From: GWE2-40-63 sp050179685
Lineage (GTDB): Bacteria; Bacteroidota; Bacteroidia; Bacteroidales; SZUA-534
Direction: 5' to 3'
Assembly (NCBI GenBank): GCA_050179685.1
Contig: JBFXEW010000014.1
Span: forward strand, 57,774 to 121,773
DNA length: 64,000 nt
Positions 51,054 to 58,369 of the stretch are shown one piece after another. The position numbers were made by a program, and so were the translations under genes. Position 1 is the first letter of the stretch. Every line of letters starts with the position of its first letter. The notes beneath the pieces were generated by a model. That model worked only from the letters and a program-made list of their open reading frames with translations. It was not told the origin of the DNA and ran no database searches.

Positions 51054-51061
51054 TATCTTCG
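51054..51061 (+). promoter_or_regulatory. Near-consensus -7 box for the FKBP gene
   Basis: TATCTTCG, one mismatch from TAnnTTTG, 83 bases before the ATG at 51145. Confidence 0.35.
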
Positions 51062-51144
51062 CAATCTGCAAATAATTGGGTGTCCTATTATTTTTAGCAA
51101 AATTATTAACGAAACAACAAGTATAAATTTTAAATAGTAAAAGA

Positions 51145-52116
51145 ATGAAAATCAGAATTGGCGTATTGTCCCTATTGGTAGGATTAAGTATTATTTCATG
51201 CACAAACAATGCTTCAAAATTAGCCATCGAAAACAATGTTGACTCAGTAAGTTATGTTATGGGTGTGCTCGACGGAGAGCGTTTGAGTCAGTCGTTTGCT
51301 CAGGCCGGCCTAGAAGGAGTTATTGATGTTGAAGTTTACATTGATGCCCTTATGGATGCTGCAAACGAAAAAGAGTTGCGCTTGAATCCCGACTCAAACA
51401 AAATGGTGGTTCAGAATTTTTTCAGAGAATTCCAAACCAACCAAATGATGGGTCTTCAGGACACTTCAGGCATGGCTCCGGCTTTTGAACCTGCTGCTTC
51501 GTACATCGATTCAGTAAGTTATTTAATGGGAGCCGGCGACGGAAAAGGCCTGTTATCGAGCTTTACCCGTTCAGGTTTAGACACGATGGTTCGGGTTGAT
51601 ATTTATCTGGACGCATTGGCAGCTTCGGCCAAAAAACTCGAAGTTAAAATTGAAGGCCAGGCAAACATGCAAATGGTTAACGACTTTTTTGAAAGTTTTA
51701 AAGAAAAAGAGTTGATGGATAAATTTGGGGCAAACAAAGCTGCCGGCGAAGAATTTTTAGCAAAAAACAAAGCACTTGAAAGCGTTACTGAAACTGCCAG
51801 TGGTTTACAGTACGAGATTATAACCGAAGGCAACGGACCACGTCCGGCTTTTAACGACAAAGTAAAAGTTCATTACACCGGAACCTTGCTCGACGGAACT
51901 GTTTTCGACAGCAGCGTTGAACGTGGTGAACCAGCAGAATTTGGTGTTGGACAGGTTATTAAAGGTTGGACTGAGGCTTTACAATTAATGCCCGTTGGTT
52001 CAAAATGGAAGCTTTACATTCCTTATGATATTGCCTACGGTACCCGCGACATGGGCGAAATTAAACCTTATTCCATGTTAATTTTTGAAGTTGAATTACT
52101 CGAAATCGTAAAATAA
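51145..52116 (+). CDS. FKBP-type peptidyl-prolyl isomerase lipoprotein
   Basis: A 323-residue envelope protein. Lipoprotein signal MKIRIGVLSLLVGLSIISC with the lipobox cysteine at residue 19. The C-terminal FKBP domain (about 225-322) has the active-site pattern DKVKVHYTGTLLDGTVFDSSVERGEPAEFGVGQVIKGWTEALQLMPVGSKWKLYIPYDIAYG. In front of it the FKBP N-terminal dimerisation module occurs twice: 'DSVSYVMGVLDGERLSQSF' (about 32) and 'DSVSYLMGAGDGKGLLSSF' (about 126), each followed by a VEVYIDALM/VDIYLDALA helix. One copy is normal (Mip/FkpA); a duplication is unusual. Probably a periplasmic folding factor. A strong terminator follows. Confidence 0.92.
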   Translation: MKIRIGVLSLLVGLSIISCTNNASKLAIENNVDSVSYVMGVLDGERLSQSFAQAGLEGVIDVEVYIDALMDAANEKELRLNPDSNKMVVQNFFREFQTNQMMGLQDTSGMAPAFEPAASYIDSVSYLMGAGDGKGLLSSFTRSGLDTMVRVDIYLDALAASAKKLEVKIEGQANMQMVNDFFESFKEKELMDKFGANKAAGEEFLAKNKALESVTETASGLQYEIITEGNGPRPAFNDKVKVHYTGTLLDGTVFDSSVERGEPAEFGVGQVIKGWTEALQLMPVGSKWKLYIPYDIAYGTRDMGEIKPYSMLIFEVELLEIVK

Positions 52117-52140
52117 TTTCACTTTATATTCCAATTAGAA

Positions 52141-52171
52141 AAGCCGGTTGACTCATCAACCGGCTTTTTTA
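52141..52171 (+). terminator. Rho-independent terminator after the FKBP gene
   Basis: AAGCCGGTTGA (52141-52151) pairs exactly with TCAACCGGCTT (52156-52166), 4-base loop, then a run of T. Confidence 0.9.
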
Positions 52172-52398
52172 TTGCTGATTCCGGAATTGCAATTGAATAC
52201 TGAAACACAAGTTGCTGCCAAACCAACAGCCTTTAAAGAATAATTTCAGTGCAGCATTGAATAAATAAAACCTACGCACTGTATAAAGGTGCTTCCCTTT
52301 GCTTTGTTCTGTGAGCTAATCCGGGCATATTGCAAACAAGTATAATTTATCATCGCTGTTAATTAATTGTTAAGAATAGTTTTATCGCAAATAAACTG
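52172..52398. other. Gene-free stretch before the rpoD promoter
   Basis: Nothing recognisable: no tRNA-like GGTTC arm, no strong inverted repeat and no open frame of credible composition. Confidence 0.4.
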
Positions 52399-52406
52399 TA
52401 TCTTTG
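52399..52406 (+). promoter_or_regulatory. -7 box upstream of rpoD, with a long leader
   Basis: TATCTTTG is an exact TAnnTTTG match, but the rpoD start codon is 226 bases further on. If used, the message would have an unusually long untranslated leader (about 52413-52631) holding no recognised structure. Confidence 0.45.
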
Positions 52407-52631
52407 GCAAAATCAATTATTTAATAATTAGCAGTAGTATTAAAGATCTTGCTGCAACAGTAAGGCTTTTCAGGTTGGCCCGACTAAATAGTTAAATCAT
52501 TTAAAAACCGTGCATTGAAATAATGAAATGAAAAAATCGATGTAAGTAATTAAGGATTGCATCGGTAGAATTATAAACAAAAGTAGGTTAGCCAAGGGCT
52601 TAACTGTAAATCTTTTAAAAAAACACTTTGA

Positions 52632-53498
52632 ATGCGGCAACTCACCATCTCGAAACAAATTACTCAGCGTACCGATGCGTCTATTAGCCGCTATTTTCAG
52701 GAGATAAACCGATACCCCATGATTTCGGCCGAAGAAGAGGTCGAACTTTCCGTCAGAATTAAACAAGGCGATACCGATGCACTTGAAAAACTGGTGCTGG
52801 CTAACCTGCGTTTTGTGATTTCGGTAGCCAAACAATACCTGAATCAGGGTTTATCGTTTTCCGATTTAATTAACGAGGGCAACGTGGGCCTGGTAAAAGC
52901 AGCCCAGAAATTTGACGAAACCCGGGGCTTTAAATTTATTTCGTATGCCGTTTGGTGGATTCGCCAATCCATAATTCAGGCCATTTCGGAACAAACACGT
53001 ACGGTTCGTTTGCCCTTAAACCGCTTGTCGTCGATAAATAAAGTTGCCAAGGCCATGGCACATCTCGAGCAGCAGTTCCAGCGTGAACCTACCGAGGAAG
53101 AAGTGGCCGGTTACCTCGAAGTGTCGCACGAAGAAGTTAAAATAGCCAATAACATTAAAAACAGGCAATTATCGTTCGATATGCCAATGAATTCTGACAG
53201 CGACAGCGACTTTAATTTGTACGATGTGGTTTTGTCAGGAAATATTCCGCCGCCCGACAGCATTTTAATGCAGGAATCAACGGCAACCAACATACACAGG
53301 GCTTTAGAGAAACTATCGAAACGTGAAGCCATGGTGTTAACCTTATCGTTTGGACTGAATAATACACAAATTCATTCCTTACACGACATTGCCGTTAAAT
53401 TCGACATGTCGTCAGAGCGCGTTCGTCAAATCAGGGGAAAAGGCTTAACCAAGCTCAAAAACCTGCTTCGTGGAAACGATGCTTTTTTCGAAAAATAA
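52632..53498 (+). CDS. rpoD: Primary RNA polymerase sigma factor (RpoD/SigA type)
   Basis: A 288-residue group 1 sigma factor of the short Bacteroidota kind, lacking region 1.1. Region 1.2 begins near the start (DASISRYFQEINRYPMISAEEEVELSVRIK). Region 2 shows LVLANLRFVISVAKQYLNQGLSFSDLINEGNVGLVKAAQKFDETRGFKFISYAVWWIRQSIIQAI, with the aromatic residues that melt the -10/-7 region. Region 3 has RTVRLPLNRL, and region 4.2 has HDIAVKFDMSSERVRQIRGKGLTKLKNLL. This protein is expected to read the TAnnTTTG boxes seen across the window. It is followed by the cold-shock gene after 39 bases. Confidence 0.95.
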   Translation: MRQLTISKQITQRTDASISRYFQEINRYPMISAEEEVELSVRIKQGDTDALEKLVLANLRFVISVAKQYLNQGLSFSDLINEGNVGLVKAAQKFDETRGFKFISYAVWWIRQSIIQAISEQTRTVRLPLNRLSSINKVAKAMAHLEQQFQREPTEEEVAGYLEVSHEEVKIANNIKNRQLSFDMPMNSDSDSDFNLYDVVLSGNIPPPDSILMQESTATNIHRALEKLSKREAMVLTLSFGLNNTQIHSLHDIAVKFDMSSERVRQIRGKGLTKLKNLLRGNDAFFEK

Positions 53499-53537
53499 CA
53501 GTACTTTTACAAACTTTAACCAGTATCAAATTTATTT

Positions 53538-53987
53538 ATGGGTAGATCACAAGAAACTTTTAACAAAAAAGAAGTTAGAAACAAAAAAGAGAAAAAACGG
53601 AAAGAGAAAGAAAAGAAACGTCTGGCTAAAAAAGACGAGGATAAAAAAACCGGCTTAGACGATATGATTGCTTATGTTGATGAAAATGGAATGTTAACAT
53701 CAACGCCTCCCGATCCCTCAAAAAAAACGGAAATTAAAGCCGAAGATATTAAGATAAACACAACCCGCTCCGACGATGTTGAAATGGACCCCATCCGTAA
53801 AGGCGTGGTTACCTTTTTTAACGAAGCAAAAGGATTTGGCTTTATCCGCGATTCGGAAACCAAAGAAGATGTGTTTGTACACGTAAACAATGTGCTCGAA
53901 GCTATTAAGGAAAACAACCTGGTTAGTTTTGAAGTTGAAATGGGACCTAAAGGCCCAACCGCAGTACAGGTAAAACTCATTAAATAA
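53538..53987 (+). CDS. Cold-shock domain protein with lysine-rich N-terminus
   Basis: A 149-residue protein: residues 1-40 are extremely basic (FNKKEVRNKKEKKRKEKEK is typical), residues 41-85 are a linker, and residues 86-149 form a cold-shock domain with RNP1 GFGFIRD and RNP2-type DVFVHVN motifs (KGVVTFFNEAKGFGFIRD). Such domains bind single-stranded RNA or DNA. The long lysine tail is absent from classical CspA (about 70 residues) and would raise non-specific nucleic-acid affinity, as in RNA chaperones. It lies 39 bases downstream of rpoD, possibly in the same message. A hairpin follows at 54047-54088. Confidence 0.88.
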   Translation: MGRSQETFNKKEVRNKKEKKRKEKEKKRLAKKDEDKKTGLDDMIAYVDENGMLTSTPPDPSKKTEIKAEDIKINTTRSDDVEMDPIRKGVVTFFNEAKGFGFIRDSETKEDVFVHVNNVLEAIKENNLVSFEVEMGPKGPTAVQVKLIK

Positions 53988-54046
53988 TTTCGCTGGCCGG
54001 AATAAGGTTTTGTATTTTACTAGCCTTTGAAACCAGCTTAAAAAAA

Positions 54047-54088
54047 ATGGAAAAAGAAAATAAGCCTAAAGGTTTATTCTTTTTCCAT
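54047..54088 (+). terminator. Long hairpin after the cold-shock gene, terminator-like
   Basis: Left arm 54047-54066 and right arm 54071-54088 form an 18-pair stem with a 2-base bulge and one G-T pair around a TAAA loop, followed by TCTTTTTATTT. It coincides with the start of a 44-codon open frame (54047-54181, MEKENKPKGLFFFHLF...), whose status is uncertain. Confidence 0.5.
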
Positions 54089-54186
54089 CTTTTTATTTCT
54101 TTATTCCCCAAAATTTTATCAAAAGTAAAACTGCTTCACGGCAAGCTCGAAAACCTGCTGGCTGGTTTTACTTTAAATTAAAATAG

Positions 54187-55275
54187 TTAGGCCCGCCCCA
54201 GTTGCTTTAACATGCGGGCATGCTCCCACACAGCTTTTAAAAATCCAGGTTGCACATAATAAGGCAATTCATATTTTTCGGCTTTTTCTTTTACAATAGC
54301 TGCAATTTTATGATAATGCACATGGCTAATCCCGGGAAACAAATGATGCTCCACCTGATAATTTAAGCCACCGATAAACCACGACAGTGCCCGGTTACGC
54401 GGTGCAAAATCGGAGGTATTGTACAACTGATGAATAGCAAAACTGTTTTCGATGGTTCCGCTCTCGTTGGGTACCGGAAATTCTGAGGTGGGCACTACGT
54501 GAGCTGTTTGAAAAACCGTTCCCAATATAAATCCACTGATAAAGTGCATGGTTAAAAAGAACATTAACACCCAATACCATGCCACCGGCAAGGTAAGCAA
54601 AGGAATAACAAGAAAAACAACATAGTACAAAATCTTGCCCAGAATCATATAAGTAAATAATTTGGTATAGCTCTGTTTGTGGCTTAAAGGCAAACCTTCT
54701 TTTTTATAGCGTATCAGTTGCTTAAAATCTTTTGTTGTAATCCATAAAATTGTCATCAAACCATACAAAAACCAGGCGTAAAAATGCTGGTAGCGATGAA
54801 TCTTTTTCAAGGGTTTGTGTGGCGAAAAACGCAAAATTGCAGCCGGTTCAATATCTTCATCCTTACCGTCGATATTAGTAAACCCATGATGGTTGGTGTT
54901 GTGCTGGCGTTGCCAGTTGGGCGGAAAACCACCCAGGAGATACAAACTCTTTCCCATCCATTTGTTCACTTTCTGGTTTTTTGAGTAGGTTCGGTGATTG
55001 GCATCGTGCATAACACCCATGCCAACGCCGGCTTTTCCTAATCCCATCAGAATCCAACAGGCGTAAACCCCAATCCATGATTCTATAATTCCACCCACCA
55101 TCAAAAGGTAGGGAACAAAATAAAGCGAAAACATAAATACGGTTTTAAACACAATTTTTCCGTTCCCGAATTTCGACAGGTTGTGTGTTTTGAAGTATTG
55201 AGCCACTTCATCTTTCAGCTCTTTTATAAATTCAGTTTTATAATTGGGCAAATAGCTGATTTTTTGTTGTTCCAT
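54187..55275 (-). CDS. Front-end-type acyl-lipid/acyl-CoA fatty acid desaturase
   Basis: A 362-residue membrane desaturase with four hydrophobic segments and three histidine boxes that hold the di-iron centre: HDANH at about 88-92, HNTNHH at about 123-128 and QVEHHLF at about 303-309. The glutamine in the third box is typical of front-end (delta-5/6-type) or linoleoyl-CoA desaturases, but there is no fused cytochrome b5 domain; electrons must come from a separate ferredoxin or cytochrome. Needs oxygen, so the organism is not a strict fermentative anaerobe. Related proteins are common in marine Bacteroidota. Transcribed alone, convergent with the cold-shock gene. Confidence 0.9.
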   Translation of the reverse strand: MEQQKISYLPNYKTEFIKELKDEVAQYFKTHNLSKFGNGKIVFKTVFMFSLYFVPYLLMVGGIIESWIGVYACWILMGLGKAGVGMGVMHDANHRTYSKNQKVNKWMGKSLYLLGGFPPNWQRQHNTNHHGFTNIDGKDEDIEPAAILRFSPHKPLKKIHRYQHFYAWFLYGLMTILWITTKDFKQLIRYKKEGLPLSHKQSYTKLFTYMILGKILYYVVFLVIPLLTLPVAWYWVLMFFLTMHFISGFILGTVFQTAHVVPTSEFPVPNESGTIENSFAIHQLYNTSDFAPRNRALSWFIGGLNYQVEHHLFPGISHVHYHKIAAIVKEKAEKYELPYYVQPGFLKAVWEHARMLKQLGRA

Positions 55276-55552
55276 AAGTGTTTAATCGTTAAATATTAAA
55301 ATAGTTTTTTCTTCTCACGCCAAAATCGCATGAAAGTAACTGTTGCTAACCAGCATTATTGCTGAAGGATGTAATGAGCTATACCTTGGTACTACAGGTT
55401 ACTGAAGTGTAGGGCAAGCATCCCGGGTGCATTAATTGCCAATTCTTACAATGGTCACGCTTAAAACAGGTAAAGCAGGACTATTGTTCTCAGATAATTG
55501 CTTTACCGGAGTTCTTGTTTTGAATTTAGCCCTGCAATTCCAAATAGAATGA
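55276..55552. other. Gene-free stretch between desaturase and PhnA-type gene
   Basis: The divergent gap holds one inverted repeat, GGTAAAGCA (55469-55477) with TGCTTTACC (55499-55507), extended by AAAACA/TGTTTT after an 8-base bulge, a candidate operator or folded leader. Otherwise nothing recognised. Confidence 0.45.
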
Positions 55553-55560
55553 TACCTTTG
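55553..55560 (+). promoter_or_regulatory. -7 box for the PhnA-type gene
   Basis: TACCTTTG fits TAnnTTTG, 34 bases before the ATG at 55595. Confidence 0.6.
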
Positions 55561-55594
55561 GCGAAAAATAATAGTACCTATTCTGCTTTTTATT

Positions 55595-56176
55595 ATGAGT
55601 TTAGAAAAAGAATTGCATGCCCGTAGTAATTCACAATGTGAATTATGTGGCGCTTCTGGCGAAATGAAAGTTTATGAAGTTCCTCCAGCCAAAAATAAAA
55701 ATCTTTACGAGTGCATTTTAATTTGTAATACCTGTTTCGATCAGATTAACGATGCCTCAAAAGTTGATGCCAACCACTGGCGCTGTCTTAACGACAGCAT
55801 GTGGAGTACCGTTCCTGCCGTGCAGGTAGTAGCCTGGCGCATGCTTAACCGCTTGCGTGCTGAAATCTGGCCTGTTGATTTGCTCGAAATGCTTTATCTG
55901 GATGAAGAAAACCTGGCCTGGGCTAAATCGACCGGAGAAGGCGATACTACCGAAGGTTTACCAAAACATACCGACAGTAATGGTTTTGAACTGCAACAGG
56001 GCGATACAGTAATTTTAACCAAAGATTTGAATGTTAAAGGCTCAAGCCTGATAGCCAAGCGAGGCACTGCGGTACGCAACATTTCGCTGGTAGCCGATAA
56101 TCCGGAACAGATTGAAGGACGGGTTAACGGACAAATGATAGTGATTCTGACTCAATTTGTCAAGAAATCGAATTAA
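55595..56176 (+). CDS. PhnA/YjdM-type zinc-ribbon protein
   Basis: A 193-residue protein with an N-terminal zinc ribbon (SQCELCGASGEM ... LICNTCFDQ, two CxxC pairs) and the C-terminal PhnA domain DSNGFELQQGDTVILTKDLNVKGSSLIAKRGTAVRNISLVADNPEQIEGRVNGQMIVILTQFVKK. Despite the name inherited from the alkylphosphonate operon, the family is not proven to act on phosphonates; YjdM overproduction affects mutagenesis in E. coli. It is longer than E. coli PhnA (about 110), because the extra middle section (55-125) separates the two domains. Transcribed alone and closed by a strong terminator. Confidence 0.88.
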   Translation: MSLEKELHARSNSQCELCGASGEMKVYEVPPAKNKNLYECILICNTCFDQINDASKVDANHWRCLNDSMWSTVPAVQVVAWRMLNRLRAEIWPVDLLEMLYLDEENLAWAKSTGEGDTTEGLPKHTDSNGFELQQGDTVILTKDLNVKGSSLIAKRGTAVRNISLVADNPEQIEGRVNGQMIVILTQFVKKSN

Positions 56177-56200
56177 GAAGATCGTTGTGTTTTGAATATA

Positions 56201-56243
56201 CCCATAAGACGGCCGACATAGGTTGGCACTCTTATGGGTTTTT
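56201..56243. terminator. Terminator after the PhnA-type gene, possibly bidirectional
   Basis: CCCATAAGA (56201-56209) pairs with TCTTATGGG (56230-56238), 20-base loop, then TTTTT. The convergent gene ends 8 bases further on. Confidence 0.8.
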
Positions 56244-56250
56244 GGCTTAA

Positions 56251-58215
56251 CTAATTCCCTTCGACGGAAATAAAGCGGGCAATATTCCGCGACATTTCAA
56301 TCCGGTTATAGATTGATTGCATTATCTTCAGGTAAAGTTCCTCTTTCAGAAAACCGTCTTCGATACCCGCATCAATATTAGGATTGTCGTTTACTTCAAT
56401 CACATAGGCTTTATCGCCCACCATTTTCAAATCGACACCGTAAAGTCCGTCGCCCATAAGCCCCGCAGCTTTGGTTGCTGCTTTTATTATGGCTGGCGGA
56501 ACCTGTTCGATGGGCATGGTTTCCACGGCTCCAAAATCGTTTTCCTCGTTACTGTTCCAGTTTACAATTTGCCAGTGATCTTTGGCCATAAAATATTTAC
56601 AGGCATACAGCGGTTTTTGATCGAGCATGCCTATGCGCCAATCGAAATCGGAAGGAAGAAACTCCTGTGCAATCACCAAATCCGATTTTTTAAGCAGTTC
56701 TTTCAGCGAGTGGCTCATTTCATCGGCATTGGTAACCTTGGTAACTCCCAACGAAAAAGCACTATCGGGTTGTTTTAGCACCAACGGAAACGGAAGCTCT
56801 GCCAAATGATTCTTTTTTAACACATCGCGCGTTAAAATCCAGGTAAGCGGGGTAAGTATTTTATTCTGCCGCATGCGTTCGTCCAAAAATATTTTGTTCG
56901 AACAGCGCAGTATCGACCAGGGATCGTCAATCACCACCAAACCTTCGGCGTAAGCCGTACGCGAAAAATGATAGGTATAATTATTTACACTGGTTGTTTC
57001 ACGAATAAACAAAGCATCGAACTCACTCAGTCGGTCGTAATCGTCTTTGGTAATAAACTCGGTATAAAAACCAATTTTTCGGGCGGCTTCTTTAAAATGT
57101 TGCAAGGCATCGGGACATGAGGGCGGATTTTTTTCGTCGGGATTAACCAATATGGCCAAATCGTATTTGTAATTGTGGAAGCGCTGTCGCTGGAATCTTT
57201 TTCGCGTAAAATATTCGCGGGCAAAATGATGAATGTACTCAAAATCGGCCGGTTCAATTTTATCCATGCTCAGTGGGCTTACCTTTTGAATAACCCAGCG
57301 TTCGTTTTTGGAAAACTGCACATGCATAAGTGGCGTTTCGAACAGCCGGTAAAGCTGCTGCCCCAGATGCCGGTAGGTTTTATCGATGGTTTGACCAAAA
57401 TATATATTGAATCCCAGATGGTTTTGTGTGTGCTTTTCCAGTGTCTTTTGTAAAAGTTCGTCAATATCCTGGGCAATGGTTCGAATAATTGAAACGTTCC
57501 GAAAATCGCGAATGGTGGTTACGTTGGGTATTGCCCGATGCTCGCGGGCCGATGCCAGCAGCGAAACATAATAGCCAATGCTCTGGTAGCGATACGAGCT
57601 CGACAAATTAAATATGCGGGCATTTTTCATGGACTGAAATTCCGGATCCGACAAATAACTTTTTGATGAAATTACACGGAGTCCTTCAATATCGAGCGTC
57701 CACTTTTTGGGATTATCAACCACAATAAGGTTGGCAATGGTGTTTCTGTCTTTAGGGTCGGCCAGATTTAAAACCATGCGTACGGCATCAATTCCGTCGT
57801 GGTAATAATTGGGTAAGGTTTCGGTAACTGAATAACCTGCTTTTTTATACCAGGCTATCAGCTTTTCGTCGGTTTTCAAAGCTTCCAACGAAAGCTTTTC
57901 AAATCCTTTCGATAACCCAAGTTTTTTCACATGGTTTAACAGACTTTCGCCTACTCCCTGCCCTTGTGCCGCAGGTAAAACTCCAATGGAATAGATGCGC
58001 AGGGTGCGTTGGTAAAGGTTGGCAATCAGGGATCCAACCGGTGTTTGTTTCTTTTTATTTCCCATTTCGGCAATAAATACCAACTGAAATGGAGACGATA
58101 AACTATTCCTCAGGGAACGTCGGGAGCTTTGCTGAAACTTGGGAAAACAGGTTTGTTCAATGGTTTCCAAAAAAAGCAAATCAGAAGGTTCTGATTTTCT
58201 AATGCTTACATTCAT
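56251..58215 (-). CDS. GNAT acetyltransferase fused to RimK-like ATP-grasp ligase
   Basis: A 654-residue fusion. Residues 1-150 are a GNAT N-acetyltransferase domain (VSIRKSEPSDLLFLETIEQTCFP; acetyl-CoA loop in IGVLPAAQGQGVGESLLNHVKKLG). Residues about 160-330 match the 'RimK-like ATP-grasp N-terminal' (RLAN) region (LIVVDNPKKWTLDIEGLRVISSKSYLSDPEFQ ... FNLSSSYRYQSIGYYVSLLASAREHRAIPNV). Residues about 350-645 form a RimK/glutathione-synthetase-type ATP-grasp: PFPLVLKQPDSAFSLGVTKV for the ATP lysine, IGMLDQKPLYACKYFM and the metal-binding GLYGVDLKMVGDKAYVIEVNDNPNIDAGIE. This should join a carboxylate to an amine and acetylate something. Substrates unknown; no peptide precursor gene was seen nearby. 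A -7 box is at 58238-58245. Confidence 0.85.
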   Translation of the reverse strand: MNVSIRKSEPSDLLFLETIEQTCFPKFQQSSRRSLRNSLSSPFQLVFIAEMGNKKKQTPVGSLIANLYQRTLRIYSIGVLPAAQGQGVGESLLNHVKKLGLSKGFEKLSLEALKTDEKLIAWYKKAGYSVTETLPNYYHDGIDAVRMVLNLADPKDRNTIANLIVVDNPKKWTLDIEGLRVISSKSYLSDPEFQSMKNARIFNLSSSYRYQSIGYYVSLLASAREHRAIPNVTTIRDFRNVSIIRTIAQDIDELLQKTLEKHTQNHLGFNIYFGQTIDKTYRHLGQQLYRLFETPLMHVQFSKNERWVIQKVSPLSMDKIEPADFEYIHHFAREYFTRKRFQRQRFHNYKYDLAILVNPDEKNPPSCPDALQHFKEAARKIGFYTEFITKDDYDRLSEFDALFIRETTSVNNYTYHFSRTAYAEGLVVIDDPWSILRCSNKIFLDERMRQNKILTPLTWILTRDVLKKNHLAELPFPLVLKQPDSAFSLGVTKVTNADEMSHSLKELLKKSDLVIAQEFLPSDFDWRIGMLDQKPLYACKYFMAKDHWQIVNWNSNEENDFGAVETMPIEQVPPAIIKAATKAAGLMGDGLYGVDLKMVGDKAYVIEVNDNPNIDAGIEDGFLKEELYLKIMQSIYNRIEMSRNIARFISVEGN

Positions 58216-58237
58216 GCTTTATGCAGTTTTTAAAACT

Positions 58238-58245
58238 CAAATTTA
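58238..58245 (-). promoter_or_regulatory. -7 box for the GNAT-ATP-grasp gene
   Basis: Reverse-strand TAAATTTG fits TAnnTTTG, 22 bases before the start codon at 58215. Confidence 0.5.
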
Positions 58246-58369
58246 CTATTAAAAACAAACCAAAATCCTTTTTCGTTCTTTTTTTCAAGTGCTTGTTAAT
58301 AAAAACTCAAGTATGGGAATATTAAGGAAATAAGGTGCTCGTTTGTAATACAAAAAGCAGAAACGAATG

